DNA of 64,000 nt from Dyella terrae. Lineage in GTDB: Bacteria; Pseudomonadota; Gammaproteobacteria; Xanthomonadales; Rhodanobacteraceae. The stretch spans positions 62,001 to 126,000 of the forward strand of contig NZ_SIZZ01000001.1 in NCBI RefSeq assembly GCF_004322705.1, read 5' to 3'. Shown piece by piece: positions 44,515 through 53,333 of the stretch. A model generated the notes under the pieces. The model searched no databases, had not been told where the DNA came from, and saw nothing but the letters and a program-made list of their open reading frames with translations. Within the stretch, counting starts at the first letter, position 1. The number at the start of each line of letters is the position of its first letter. Position numbers and translations under genes: made by a program.

Positions 44515-45402
44515 TCAAAGCCGCTGGACAGTGAAACCGAGCTTCTCCAGTTGCTTCTGCACGCTTTCCGGGCCGGCGAGATGGCCTGCACCTACCGCAA
44601 CAAACGACACGCCGGGTTCGTGCAGGCGGGTGGCCAGCGTCTTTGCCCAGGCCTTGTTGCGGTTGACCAGCAGCGCCTCATAGAGCTCGGGGCTGAGGGC
44701 GCGAATGTCCTCGTCTTCAATCTTCGCGATGGTATCCACGTCGCCGCGACGCCACGCATCGATGAGTTCGCGCAGTTTCTTCGGGCCCTGGTCGACTTCG
44801 TCGAAGGTCTGTCGCAGGAAGTCCAGTTGAAGCGTTTCGGAGAGATTCGCAAACATGCTCAACTGTTGCTCTGCGCTTTCCAGTCCGTCGACCGGCTTGC
44901 CTGCGGCCTCCATGCGTTTGCGCAAGGTTCGGTCGACGCCCAAAGCCGGATCCATGCCCGCCTGAACCAGCGGAGCGATGCTCAGTGTCACGGCAGCCAG
45001 CCAGGGGCGCATGTGGTCGAGCGTAGCGATCCCACCCGGGACCCGTGCGGCATCGGCGGCTTTGGCCAGGCGATCGCGGTCACGCAGGCTGAGCTTGCTC
45101 GACAAGGTTCCGTCGGCGCTAAAACCGTACTTCAGCACTTGCGCCTGCATGTTGGCCGCGTCGTCGTCGATCAACTCGATACTCAGGCGCTGGCTCGCCT
45201 CCAGCGCCTTGTCCAGTTCCGGTGACGACCAGTTGGCATCGCTGGGCATCAGGTGCACGGTGCCGAACAGGTAGACCGTCCCCAGGTCACCCCGAACCAC
45301 CCAAAGGGCGGGGCGGGCGATGGCGGGCGTGCAAACCAGCAGGCCAAGCAGCAGGACCGCTGCGACGACACGACGAAAACCGTTCAACGTAATGCTCTCC
45401 AT
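44515..45402 (-). CDS. TraB/GumN-family protein
   Basis: The 295-residue protein has a signal peptide (about 1-29, ending in an AIA-type site) and the TraB/GumN fold with two conserved blocks, YLFGTVHLMPSD near the start and FVAVGAGHLAGPESV near the end, whose GxxH motifs are thought to form a metallohydrolase site. Members occur beside the xanthan cluster (GumN) and in eukaryotic organelles. The enzymatic role is poorly defined. It lies downstream of a proline iminopeptidase gene with 39 bases between. Confidence 0.85.
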   Translation of the reverse strand: MESITLNGFRRVVAAVLLLGLLVCTPAIARPALWVVRGDLGTVYLFGTVHLMPSDANWSSPELDKALEASQRLSIELIDDDAANMQAQVLKYGFSADGTLSSKLSLRDRDRLAKAADAARVPGGIATLDHMRPWLAAVTLSIAPLVQAGMDPALGVDRTLRKRMEAAGKPVDGLESAEQQLSMFANLSETLQLDFLRQTFDEVDQGPKKLRELIDAWRRGDVDTIAKIEDEDIRALSPELYEALLVNRNKAWAKTLATRLHEPGVSFVAVGAGHLAGPESVQKQLEKLGFTVQRL

Positions 45403-45441
45403 GAATACGCAGCGTGCGGGCTTGCCCGCTGCTCCAGCTGA

Positions 45442-46491
45442 TCAGTGTGCCGGCGGCGTACCGGCCTCGACGCCATGCAGGAACTTCACCAGACCGGTGA
45501 AGTACGTCTGCTGGTCGTCGTACATCGCCATGTGACTGCCCTTGGGACAAAGCAGGAACTGGCCCTTTGGCAGTTTCTTCGCCATCGACGCCATGTAAGC
45601 CGGGTCCATGGTGTCGAACTGCGCGCCGATCACCAGCGTGGGGACGGTGATCTTGTGAAGGTCCTTGCTGCGGTCCCACTGCACCAGGCGACCGCTGGCG
45701 CCCAGTTCGCTCGGCCCCTGCATGAGCACGTAGATCTGCTCGTTGATATGGGCAAATGAACGCTGCACCGGCTCTGGCCACTGCGCCTCGGGCATGCGCA
45801 ATACGTGCTTTTCGTAGTGCATGGGGCCGAGGATTTCCATGTAGCGGGGATCACTCGTATGGCCGGTGGCTTCAAGCTTTTTCACTTCGGCAACCTGTTT
45901 GGGATCCATCGAAGGGATCAGCACCTTGGTTGCGTATGCGTTGTAAGCCGGAATCGAATCGACCATGTTGGAGATGATCAGGCACTTCAGGTTCTGCTGG
46001 TACTTGAGCGCGTACTCCATGGCGAGGATGCCGCCCCAGGAATGGCCAAGCAGGCAGAAATTGTCCTTGTCCAGGTGGAGCGCCTTGCGCACCTGTTCGA
46101 CTTCCTCGACGTAGCGCTCCGTCGTCCACAAGGACGTGTCCTTGGGCTGGTCGCTGTAGGCCGAGCCGAGCTGGTCGTAGTAGTAGTACTCGACGCCCGC
46201 CGCCGGCATGAAGCTGTCGAATGCCTCGAAATACTCGTGCGTCGCGCCCGGGCCGCCGTGAAGCAGGAGCAACTTGAGTTTGGGGTTGTTGCCGACGCGT
46301 TTCGTCCAGACGCGGAACTTTCCCTTGGGCGTATCGAGGGTGATCATCTTGACGCCGCCGCTCAGGACGTCGTCGCGGCCCTGGTTGTCAAAGTAGGACG
46401 ATGCCGGCGCGTGCGCGGCATCCTGGGCACTTGTCGTCATGCCGAAAGCCAATGCGGCCACTGCCGCACACCAACCAAGCCAGCGCTTCAT
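45442..46491 (-). CDS. exported proline iminopeptidase-family hydrolase
   Basis: The 349-residue alpha/beta hydrolase has a signal peptide (about 1-22), HGGPGATHEYF, YYYYDQLGSAYSDQP, the nucleophile GHSWGGILAMEYAL, and Asp/His further on (GAQFDTMDP, GSHMAMYDD), matching proline iminopeptidases (family S33). It should remove N-terminal proline from peptides in the periplasm. Tight spacing suggests co-transcription with the GumN-type gene. Confidence 0.88.
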   Translation of the reverse strand: MKRWLGWCAAVAALAFGMTTSAQDAAHAPASSYFDNQGRDDVLSGGVKMITLDTPKGKFRVWTKRVGNNPKLKLLLLHGGPGATHEYFEAFDSFMPAAGVEYYYYDQLGSAYSDQPKDTSLWTTERYVEEVEQVRKALHLDKDNFCLLGHSWGGILAMEYALKYQQNLKCLIISNMVDSIPAYNAYATKVLIPSMDPKQVAEVKKLEATGHTSDPRYMEILGPMHYEKHVLRMPEAQWPEPVQRSFAHINEQIYVLMQGPSELGASGRLVQWDRSKDLHKITVPTLVIGAQFDTMDPAYMASMAKKLPKGQFLLCPKGSHMAMYDDQQTYFTGLVKFLHGVEAGTPPAH

Positions 46492-46560
46492 GACGGGAGC
46501 TCCCCTCTCCAGGACAAGGCTCCACTATCACGCGCCGCGAACGAACGGGCAAGGGCGCCG

Positions 46561-47679
46561 CTAGCGCGGTACGCGGTAACCACCCGGTACGCCGTGGGGG
46601 CTAAGCGTCAGCTGCCACAGCTGGTCACGGCGGCTGCGGAATACCGCGGAGGACACCGACAGATAGAACTGCCACATGCGCCGGAAGGCATCGTCGTACC
46701 GGGCCGACAACTGCGGCCACGCCGCGTCAAAGTTAGCTCGCCACGCCAACAGCGTACGGTCGTAGTCGGCACCGAAGTTATGCCAGTCCTCCATCACGAA
46801 CAGGTCCTGGATCGCCTCGGCGACCTGTTGGCCGGAAGGAATCATCGAGTTGGGGAAGATGTACTTCTCGATCCAGGGGTCCGGCCGCGAGGGGGCGCTG
46901 TTGCTGCCGATCGAATGCAGAACGAACAGGCCATCGTCGGTAAGGCAGCGACGGGCGGTTTCGAAGTAGGTGCGGTAGTTGAGTGCGCCGACGTGTTCGA
47001 ACATGCCGATCGATAAAATGGCATCGAAGGTGTCATCGATGTCGCGATAATCCTGCAGGCGTATCTCGATGGGAAGGCCGGCGCAAAGCGTCCGCGCGTA
47101 CTCAGCCTGCTCCTGGGAGACAGTCACGCCGACACCTTCGATGCCGTATTTCTCTGCGGCGTACTTGAGCGCCTCGCCCCAGCCACAACCGATGTCGAGC
47201 ACGCGCTGGCCGGGGAGCAGGCGAAGTTTGCGGCAGATCAGATCGAGCTTGGCGACCTGGGCGTCATCCACATTATCGGCGTTGGCCCAGTAACCGCAGG
47301 AGTACACGAGGCGCTTGCCCAGCATGGCCTGGAACAGATCGTTGCCCAGGTCGTAATGCGTGCGGCCGATCTCGAACGCGTTGTCGCCACGCTGAAGATT
47401 GACGAAGCGAGCCTTCAGATGTGCCAGCAGGGTGTCGAGCGTCTTCAGTTCCCGATCGATATGCGATGACAGCAGCAGGGTAAACAGGCCCGGCAGGTCA
47501 TCCGCATCCCACCAGCCTTCCATGTAGCCCTCGCCCAGGCCGAGCGAGCCATGGGCAAAGACGCGCGCGTACAGGCGATCATCGTGTACGCGCATGTCGG
47601 TGGCGGCATGGCCGTCGATGTGGATGCCGGCGTGTTCGAGCAGTGCGGTGGCGCGTTGCTTCAGAGAATCCCGGCTCAT
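46561..47679 (-). CDS. cfa: cyclopropane-fatty-acyl-phospholipid synthase
   Basis: Cfa transfers a methylene from S-adenosylmethionine onto cis double bonds of membrane lipids, usually in stationary phase. The 372-residue protein has an N-terminal lipid-binding domain (GLGEGYMEGWWDADDL), the SAM site RVLDIGCGWGEALKYAA, and GMFEHVGALNYRTYF with the bicarbonate-site residues. ATG at 47679 is chosen from the normal length and N terminus (MSRDSLKQRATALLEHAG); the upstream open frame overlaps the DUF190 gene. Confidence 0.95.
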   Translation of the reverse strand: MSRDSLKQRATALLEHAGIHIDGHAATDMRVHDDRLYARVFAHGSLGLGEGYMEGWWDADDLPGLFTLLLSSHIDRELKTLDTLLAHLKARFVNLQRGDNAFEIGRTHYDLGNDLFQAMLGKRLVYSCGYWANADNVDDAQVAKLDLICRKLRLLPGQRVLDIGCGWGEALKYAAEKYGIEGVGVTVSQEQAEYARTLCAGLPIEIRLQDYRDIDDTFDAILSIGMFEHVGALNYRTYFETARRCLTDDGLFVLHSIGSNSAPSRPDPWIEKYIFPNSMIPSGQQVAEAIQDLFVMEDWHNFGADYDRTLLAWRANFDAAWPQLSARYDDAFRRMWQFYLSVSSAVFRSRRDQLWQLTLSPHGVPGGYRVPR

Positions 47680-47710
47680 GCTTGCCCCTCGTGGATCACC
47701 CGGAGAGAAC

Positions 47711-48043
47711 TCAAGTTTTCTGACTGGTGCTCCCGAAGCTTGCCGTTGCAGATGCATACACGACGTCGACGCCCGCGGCGCGAATCGCGTCGAGCAAGGC
47801 TGACGCCAGTTCGTCGGTGACCAGGAATTCAACCTTGACCGGCAAGTCGTCGGCGAGGTCAAAGAACTGCTCTTCGCGCAGCTTCTGGTGTCGCCCGAAT
47901 CCTGCGATGGCGCGGAACGCGGAGCCGCCGCCGATGTGCATGCGACGTGCAAGTTCCAGCAACCATTCGTAGACGAGGACGCCGTCGTGGCGCGCGCGTA
48001 CGTGGCAATAGATGCTGAGCAGCTGACCGTGTTGTGGGGTCAT
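47711..48043 (-). CDS. DUF190-family protein associated with CrcB
   Basis: The 110-residue protein has the DUF190 pattern: an RRMHIGGGSAFRAIAGFG core between two beta-alpha units (LLSIYCHVRARHDGVLVYEWL and VKVEFLVTDELASALL), resembling small PII-like folds. These proteins are commonly encoded next to crcB. It follows crcB by 10 bases on the same strand and shares the fluoride-responsive leader, so a regulatory or accessory role in fluoride export is likely. Confidence 0.85.
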   Translation of the reverse strand: MTPQHGQLLSIYCHVRARHDGVLVYEWLLELARRMHIGGGSAFRAIAGFGRHQKLREEQFFDLADDLPVKVEFLVTDELASALLDAIRAAGVDVVYASATASFGSTSQKT

Positions 48044-48053
48044 GGCGGTTTCC

Positions 48054-48455
48054 TCAGGCGTGCAGCAAGGCACGCGTCAACGCGATGCCGGCGATGGTCA
48101 AGGCAATCGATCCGATCAGGTGGACGGCGACGTGACCGCCGAACCACAGGTACTGCTGGCGCAACAGCAGCGTCGTGGCCTCGGCGGAGAAGGTGGAGAA
48201 CGTCGTCAGGCCGCCCAGGAATCCTGTCGCCATGAACAGCCGAAGCTCGGCCGGGAGCGTCTGGTAGTGATCGAAAATGCCCAGCACGCAGCCCATCAGG
48301 AAGCCGCCGACGAGGTTGGCGGCGAGCGTGCCCAGGGGCAGGGTGGGAAAGAGCGGGTTGAAGAGCAGGCCGAGCACCCAGCGCAGCCAGCATCCCATGG
48401 CGCCGCCAATGCCAATGAGGATGAATCCGGTATAGCCCACGAGCGAAATCTCCAT
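48054..48455 (-). CDS. crcB: fluoride channel CrcB/Fluc
   Basis: The 133-residue, four-helix protein belongs to the Fluc family that lets fluoride leave the cell as a dual-topology dimer. Signatures are GGAMGCWLRWVLG, LAANLVGGFLMG and GFLGGLTTFSTFSAE, the last including the conserved Phe and polar track. No strong Shine-Dalgarno precedes the ATG at 48455, which would suit control by the upstream riboswitch. The DUF190 gene follows. Expression should rise with fluoride. Confidence 0.96.
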   Translation of the reverse strand: MEISLVGYTGFILIGIGGAMGCWLRWVLGLLFNPLFPTLPLGTLAANLVGGFLMGCVLGIFDHYQTLPAELRLFMATGFLGGLTTFSTFSAEATTLLLRQQYLWFGGHVAVHLIGSIALTIAGIALTRALLHA

Positions 48456-48510
48456 CGAAGAAGGAAGGGCCCGTGGGATTCAGGCACACGCCTGCGCCCC
48501 GGCCAGGCCG

Positions 48511-48580
48511 GTGGTGCAGGCATCATCAGCCCGAAGGCGGTTTGCCGTGGTGGCGGGAGGTATGCCATCTCCTGGCGTCG
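48511..48580 (-). promoter_or_regulatory. fluoride riboswitch (crcB motif)
   Basis: On the minus strand, upstream of crcB, the RNA reads GGAGAUGGCAUACCUCCC (48572-48555), then the CAAACCGCC core and GGGCUGAUGAUGCCUGCACC near the 3' end (about 48532-48513). The order GGAGAUGGC, AUxCCUCC, AACCGCC, GCUGAUGAUGCC is that of the fluoride riboswitch and can form its pseudoknot. About 55 bases separate it from the crcB ATG, including possible small stems (CAGGC/GCCTG). Control may be translational or Rho-dependent, since no T tract is seen. Confidence 0.92.
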
Positions 48581-48716
48581 GTGACGCGCAGGCCGATGCT
48601 AGCGGGTTGGCTGTCGGCGTGCGAGCGGAACGTGCTCCCGTGACTTGCGGGGCGGGTTTGGGCCGGTGACCGCCGCTATACTCGCGTTCCCTCGCCCTCC
48701 CAAGCGCAGCGTCCCT

Positions 48717-49985
48717 ATGCCCAGCCAACCCCGTCCGGTGCGGCGCAGCCTGCCCTGGCTGCTCGCGGGGCTATCCATGATCGGTCCGTTTTCGATCGAC
48801 GCCGTATTCCCCGCGTTCCCGTTGATCGGTGCGGCCTTTGGCGTGGATGCGGCCGGCCTGCAGCAGATGATCAGCGTGTATCTGCTCACTTATGCCGTGA
48901 TGAGCTTGTTCCATGGCGCGATCTCCGACGCCATCGGCCGCAAGCCGGTGATCGTGACGGGCATGCTGGTTTATGCGCTCGCGTCGGCGGGTGCGGCGAT
49001 GTCCACCTCCTATACGATGCTGCTGACCTGTCGCGCCATCCAGGGGGCGTGCGCCGGTGCTGGCCTGGTCGTGGGGCGCGCCATCGTGCGCGACAGCCTG
49101 GAAGGCGCAGCGGCACAGCAGATGATGTCCCGCGTGATGATGATCTTTGGCATCGCGCCGGTGATCGCGCCCATGGTCGGCGCACAGCTGCTGTTCCTCG
49201 GCGGCTGGCACGGGATCTTCTGGGTGCTGATGGGCTTCACGCTGTTCATTGCGTTCGCCCTGGTCACCAAGCTGGACGAAACCCATCCACCGGAAGCGCG
49301 CACGCGGTTTGCGCCGCGGGCCCTGGTGGCCGGATACATGGTGTTCGGACGCGATAAGCCGTTCTGGCCGTTGCTGGTCTCGTGTTCGGTGAACTTCGCC
49401 GGTCTGTTTCTGTATATCGCCTCGGCGCCGCATATCGTCCGCGACCTGCTGCACCTGACCGAGCAGGGCTTTCCCTGGCTCTTCATGCCCGTGGTGATCG
49501 GCCTGGTCAGTGGCGCCTGGATGTCCGGTCGGCTGGCCAGCCGGCGCAGCGTGGTCTACACGGTGAATCTCGGCTACGCGTCGATGATGACGGCCTGCGT
49601 GCTCCACATGGGCCTGGCGTTGTTCCTGCCCGAGCCCCGGGTGCCGTGGTCGATGTTGCCTTTGATCATCCACGGCGTCGGCATCCAGCTGGCGTTCCCC
49701 ACGCTCACGCTGCAGTTGCTGGATCGTTTTCCGCACCAGCGCGGCGGTGCGTCGTCGGTGCAGGCATTCGCCAGCCTGATTTTGTGCAGCCTGGTGGCGG
49801 GCGTGCTCTCGCCGCTGTTGTCCGGGCGCATGTTATGGCTGGCCCTCGGGGCGAGCACTTTGACACTGATCGGATGGCTGGCGTGGCGACGTTATCAGCG
49901 CATCACGCTGCGGCCGCTGGACGTCCCGTGTGAGAAGCCGGGCGTGGAAGAGGAGTTCGAGACGGAAATTGCCGAGCCGCGCTGA
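48717..49985 (+). CDS. Bcr/CflA-family multidrug efflux MFS transporter
   Basis: The 422-residue protein has 12 predicted helices and the MFS motif A-like GAISDAIGRKPVIVTGM in loop 2-3. FSIDAVFPAFPLIGAAFGVD near the start and RAIVRDSLEGAAAQQMMS are typical of the Bcr/CflA subfamily of drug:H+ antiporters. ATG at 48717 is preferred to the longer frame from 48645. A charged tail (EEEFETEIAE) closes it. The gene is divergent from the fluoride riboswitch and convergent with the HExxH protein gene. Confidence 0.92.
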   Translation: MPSQPRPVRRSLPWLLAGLSMIGPFSIDAVFPAFPLIGAAFGVDAAGLQQMISVYLLTYAVMSLFHGAISDAIGRKPVIVTGMLVYALASAGAAMSTSYTMLLTCRAIQGACAGAGLVVGRAIVRDSLEGAAAQQMMSRVMMIFGIAPVIAPMVGAQLLFLGGWHGIFWVLMGFTLFIAFALVTKLDETHPPEARTRFAPRALVAGYMVFGRDKPFWPLLVSCSVNFAGLFLYIASAPHIVRDLLHLTEQGFPWLFMPVVIGLVSGAWMSGRLASRRSVVYTVNLGYASMMTACVLHMGLALFLPEPRVPWSMLPLIIHGVGIQLAFPTLTLQLLDRFPHQRGGASSVQAFASLILCSLVAGVLSPLLSGRMLWLALGASTLTLIGWLAWRRYQRITLRPLDVPCEKPGVEEEFETEIAEPR

Positions 49986-49994
49986 TCGGCCGGC

Positions 49995-50537
49995 TCAATG
50001 CTCGAAAACCGGCGCGCCTTGCGCATCCAGCAAGCCCCGGGCGATCAGCCACGCGCGCGCATTTTCCGCATCCTGTTCGAACCATGCCTGCGTCGAACCC
50101 AGGCGATAGGTATACCCCCAGGCATCCATGTCGCGCATGAGCTGGAGCCGACCCACGCCAGGCAACTGGTCGGACAGGACGATCTGCAAATAGCAGGTGG
50201 CGTCTTCCTCATCGACCGAATCGGTGGCATCGGTATGGATGGCCGCGCGGCGCTCCGGAGGCAGGACGATAAGGTGACCGGCCTCGTGCAGCAGGGAATG
50301 CACGGGCGTGTCCGGACGGGCATACACCGTGGTGCCAATGATGCCGGCCTCGTCGTCACCCCAAAAGCTGCCGGGTATGGCTGTGCCGGCTTCAACTGCA
50401 CTGAAGCTCAGCCCAAAGCGGGCGAGCAGGGTGTGCACGGAGGACAGGTCGATATCGGCCAGTCGCGTGACCTGGGGTTCACCGGAATCTTGAGGAGGGG
50501 ACACGGCGCGTATCTCGTGCGGCGACGTGCGCGGCAC
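49995..50537 (-). CDS. putative zinc-binding HExxH protein (180 aa)
   Basis: The 180-residue soluble protein carries HSLLHEAGHLIVLPPERR near residues 80-97, with HEAGH as a zinc-peptidase motif and the acidic DSVDEEDATCYLQ 12-25 residues later, a possible third-ligand region. No signal peptide is visible. Start is uncertain: the frame opens with GTG at 50537, and another GTG is at 50504. I recognise no named family. It lies between the Bcr-type exporter gene (convergent) and minE. Confidence 0.65.
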   Translation of the reverse strand: MPRTSPHEIRAVSPPQDSGEPQVTRLADIDLSSVHTLLARFGLSFSAVEAGTAIPGSFWGDDEAGIIGTTVYARPDTPVHSLLHEAGHLIVLPPERRAAIHTDATDSVDEEDATCYLQIVLSDQLPGVGRLQLMRDMDAWGYTYRLGSTQAWFEQDAENARAWLIARGLLDAQGAPVFEH

Positions 50538-50554
50538 GTACGGGAGCGGAAACG

Positions 50555-50580
50555 AACGAGGCGGGAAAACCCGCCTCGTT
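50555..50580 (-). terminator. terminator after minE
   Basis: AACGAGGCGGG (50555-50565) and CCCGCCTCGTT (50570-50580) form a perfect 11-bp stem with a 4-base loop directly after the minE stop codon. The following minus-strand bases TCGTTTCC are only weakly T-rich. It closes the minCDE unit. Confidence 0.75.
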
Positions 50581-50582
50581 CA

Positions 50583-50864
50583 TCAGGTGGCCGGTGCGGC
50601 CGCGCCCGGCTTTTGGTGCTCGGGCAGGGCGACCGACAGCTCGAGGACCTCGTGTCCGCTGTCGCGCTCGACGTTGATGCTGATCGCGTCGAGGTCGACA
50701 TGGACATACTTCTTGATCACTTCGAGCAGCTCGTTGCGGAGCAGCGGGAGGTAGTCCGGGGCGCCGCGCGTGGACCGCTCCTGCGCGACGATGATGCGCA
50801 GTCGTTCCTTGGCCACGGTAGCGCTGGGCTCAGGCTTGCGCTTGAGGAAATCAAGAATACCCAT
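50583..50864 (-). CDS. minE: cell division topological specificity factor MinE
   Basis: MinE drives MinCD oscillation and keeps the mid-cell free for FtsZ. The 93-residue protein has the N-terminal amphipathic membrane segment [15 protein letters not shown] and the MinD-contact helix [13 protein letters not shown], then the dimer domain ([15 protein letters not shown]). ATG at 50864 has GGAGG 9 bases upstream, inside the end of minD, which decides the start. It is translationally linked to minD. Confidence 0.97.
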   Translation of the reverse strand: MGILDFLKRKPEPSATVAKERLRIIVAQERSTRGAPDYLPLLRNELLEVIKKYVHVDLDAISINVERDSGHEVLELSVALPEHQKPGAAAPAT

Positions 50865-50869
50865 CGCGA

Positions 50870-51685
50870 TCAACCTCCGAATACGCGCTGGAAGAAGCCC
50901 TTTTTCTGCACTTCGAGGAAGCGCAGGGCGCGTTCTTCACCAAGGATGCGGGCCACGGTATCGCTGTACGCCTGGCCGGCAAGGGAATTTTCGTCAAGGA
51001 TGACCGGGACGCCCGAGTTGGACGCTGCCAGCACGTTTTCCGATTCCGGAATCACGCCGACGACGTTGATGCCCAGGATGTCCTCGACGTCCTTCACGCT
51101 CAGCATTTCGCCGATGGCGACGCGGGCCGGGTTGTAGCGCGTCAGCAGCAGGTGCTGCTTGATCGCGCCTTCGCCGGTCTCGGCGCGGCGGGTCTTGCTG
51201 GCGAGCAGGCCCAGGATGCGGTCGGAGTCGCGCACCGAGGAGACCTCGGGGTTGACCACCACGACGGCGTGGTCGGCGAAGTACATGGCCAGGTGGGCAC
51301 CCTTTTCGATGCCGGCGGGCGAGTCGCAGACGACGTAGTCGAAGCCTTCGTCGGAGAGATCCTTCAGTACCTTCTCAACGCCTTCCTGGGTGAGGGCATC
51401 CTTGTCGCGCGTCTGGCTGGCGGCCAGGACGAACAGGTTCTCGTGGCGCTTGTCCTTGATAAGGGCCTGCTTGAGCGTGGCCTCGCCGTGCACGACATTC
51501 ACGAAGTCATACACCACGCGGCGCTCGCAGCCCATGATCAGGTCAAGGTTGCGCAGGCCCACGTCGAAGTCGATCACCGCCACCTTCTTCCCGGCCATGG
51601 CCAGGCCGGTGGCAAGCGACGCGCTGGTCGTGGTCTTGCCTACGCCACCTTTGCCCGAGGTGACAACGATAATCTCAGCAGTCAA
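50870..51685 (-). CDS. minD: septum site-determining protein MinD
   Basis: MinD is the membrane-cycling ATPase that recruits MinC and is displaced by MinE. The 271-residue protein has the deviant Walker [11 protein letters not shown] at about 10-19, [11 protein letters not shown], and a C-terminal amphipathic targeting helix ([13 protein letters not shown]). TTG at 51685 is the likely start: GGAG lies 10 bases upstream and it gives [14 protein letters not shown], matching homologues. The rare TTG may lower its synthesis relative to neighbours. Confidence 0.96.
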   Translation of the reverse strand: MTAEIIVVTSGKGGVGKTTTSASLATGLAMAGKKVAVIDFDVGLRNLDLIMGCERRVVYDFVNVVHGEATLKQALIKDKRHENLFVLAASQTRDKDALTQEGVEKVLKDLSDEGFDYVVCDSPAGIEKGAHLAMYFADHAVVVVNPEVSSVRDSDRILGLLASKTRRAETGEGAIKQHLLLTRYNPARVAIGEMLSVKDVEDILGINVVGVIPESENVLAASNSGVPVILDENSLAGQAYSDTVARILGEERALRFLEVQKKGFFQRVFGG

Positions 51686-51739
51686 GGGCTCATCTCCCAA
51701 AAATTGTTCTTGTAGTAGTGGTAAGACAGATTAGAAGAA

Positions 51740-52519
51740 TTACAGCTTTGCGATAAGCAATTTCTCACCTTCGAGCCAGCATTGCACGGACTGGCCTTCA
51801 AGGTCCTTTGGAATCTGTTCAAACACACGATAGTGGCCGGCGATCGCAACGAGCTCGGCACGGAAATCAGTCACGTAGATACGCGCGTTGGTGTCGCCCT
51901 GCGCGCCGGCCATGGCCTTGCCGCGCAGGCTGCCATAAATATGGATGCTGCCGTCAGCGATAACTTCGGCGGCATTGGCCACCGTGCCACGCACGACGAG
52001 ATCGCGATCGCGCGCATAGATCTGCTGGCCTGAGCGCACCGTGCCGTCCTGCGTCTGCGCGCCAAGACCCGGAGCGGACTCTTCCTGATGGACGGGCTGC
52101 TGGCGAGCGACTGGTTCCGGGGCCGGGGCCGGCGACGGGGCGGAAGGCGCGGGCGGCGCGATGCTGCCGCCGTCGGCCGGTTCGTAGGCCGCGCGGAACT
52201 TGGCCAGCAGCGGGATCCCCATGCGACGCGACAGGGCTTCGGTGTCGCTGGTGCCGTAGGCGAGGCCGACGGGCAGCATGCCGGCGCTGCGCACCGCTTC
52301 GAGCAGGGCATCGACGATGCCGTCGTCAGGCAGATTCAGCAGGTGGCTGAGGTCCAGGATGACGGCGGCGCGGGAAAACAGCTGTGGCGCCGTGCGGACG
52401 CGGCGCTCGAGTTCTTCGGCCAGGGCGGCGGCGTCGGGACGGCGCACGCGCACGCTGGCAATACCGACCTGGCCAAAGCGCAGGTCGCAAGCATCGGATG
52501 TATCCATTCGGGCATTCAC
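51740..52519 (-). CDS. minC: septum site-determining protein MinC
   Basis: MinC inhibits FtsZ assembly. The 259-residue protein has an N-terminal FtsZ-binding domain (about 10-115), a Pro/Ala-rich linker (about 118-150) and the C-terminal beta-helix domain with QQIYARDRDLVVRGTVANAAEV, DGSIHIYGSLRGKAMAGAQGD and ARIYV. GTG at 52519 overlaps the stop of the upstream GNAT gene as GTGA. It heads minCDE but appears coupled to that GNAT gene. Confidence 0.95.
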   Translation of the reverse strand: MNARMDTSDACDLRFGQVGIASVRVRRPDAAALAEELERRVRTAPQLFSRAAVILDLSHLLNLPDDGIVDALLEAVRSAGMLPVGLAYGTSDTEALSRRMGIPLLAKFRAAYEPADGGSIAPPAPSAPSPAPAPEPVARQQPVHQEESAPGLGAQTQDGTVRSGQQIYARDRDLVVRGTVANAAEVIADGSIHIYGSLRGKAMAGAQGDTNARIYVTDFRAELVAIAGHYRVFEQIPKDLEGQSVQCWLEGEKLLIAKL

Positions 52520-53136
52520 GGGCGCCGCGCTCCGGCGAGGCGGCGCTGGGGGTTATTGTCGTGGGAGGAGTGCAGGCGTTCAGCCAGCCACGGGACATCG
52601 GGCAGGCCAGCCTTGTCCAGGTAGGTCTCGCGCACGTAGGCGTAGCTGGGCAGCTCCTTGGCCAGCAGGCTGACCTGCGGGCCGCTGCTGCCCATGCGCT
52701 GCTGGCCGACTTCCTGGAAGCCGTAGGTGCCGTGGAACAGAACGACCACGTCGTCGCGCGGCTCCAGGAACACCTCGCAGGTGAGCAGGGGCACGCGAAC
52801 CTCCGCGTAGCTGTTGACGTCGCAATAGAAAATGCGACCCAGCCCGTGACGCCGGTAGGCATTGGCGATCACGATGCGGTCGATGTAGACGAACTGGGGG
52901 TAGTGTTCGGAAAACCAGCGGTAATTGGGGCTGTCGTAGTCGCTGCCTTCTCGCATGGCGATCAGGAAGCCTGCGATATGTCCGTCGATCTCGGCGACCC
53001 TGAAATAGTCGGCGCGATCGTAGAAGAAGCGCAGCTGCGCAGCGTCCAGGGCGAGGATGGTGCGCCCGGCGGCGTTGTTGAGCGCCAGCACGGCATCCAG
53101 GTCGTGCTCGCGCACGTCACGGATGGCAAGGGCCAT
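52516..53136 (-). CDS. GNAT-family N-acetyltransferase upstream of minC
   Basis: The 206-residue protein has a GNAT fold: VREHDLDAVLALNNAAG at the N terminus, GHIAGFLIAMREGS, and the acetyl-CoA segment YIDRIVIANAYRRHGLGRIFY. The C-terminal part (FLEPRDDVVVLFHGTYGFQEVGQQRM) completes it. ATG at 53136 is chosen; the longer frame has no support. It overlaps minC by 4 bases, so it is translated with the Min system. Its substrate is unknown. A -10-like CATAAT (minus strand, 53205-53200) lies about 65 bases upstream. Confidence 0.88.
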   Translation of the reverse strand: MALAIRDVREHDLDAVLALNNAAGRTILALDAAQLRFFYDRADYFRVAEIDGHIAGFLIAMREGSDYDSPNYRWFSEHYPQFVYIDRIVIANAYRRHGLGRIFYCDVNSYAEVRVPLLTCEVFLEPRDDVVVLFHGTYGFQEVGQQRMGSSGPQVSLLAKELPSYAYVRETYLDKAGLPDVPWLAERLHSSHDNNPQRRLAGARRP

Positions 53137-53333
53137 TCGTTGCTCCGCAGTAGATGTTCGTAAGGAAAGACCGACAGACGGCCCGCGAAATCGGGTCGCA
53201 TTATGGCATGGGGGGCGTGCCTGCACATAACACGGCGCACCATGTAAAACCTTTGTAAAGCGCCAGCCGGCATGGCTTTTGGCAGGGGCAGGGGAATGAC
53301 TTCTCACGCATTGCACCACGGTCCGGTGGGCCT

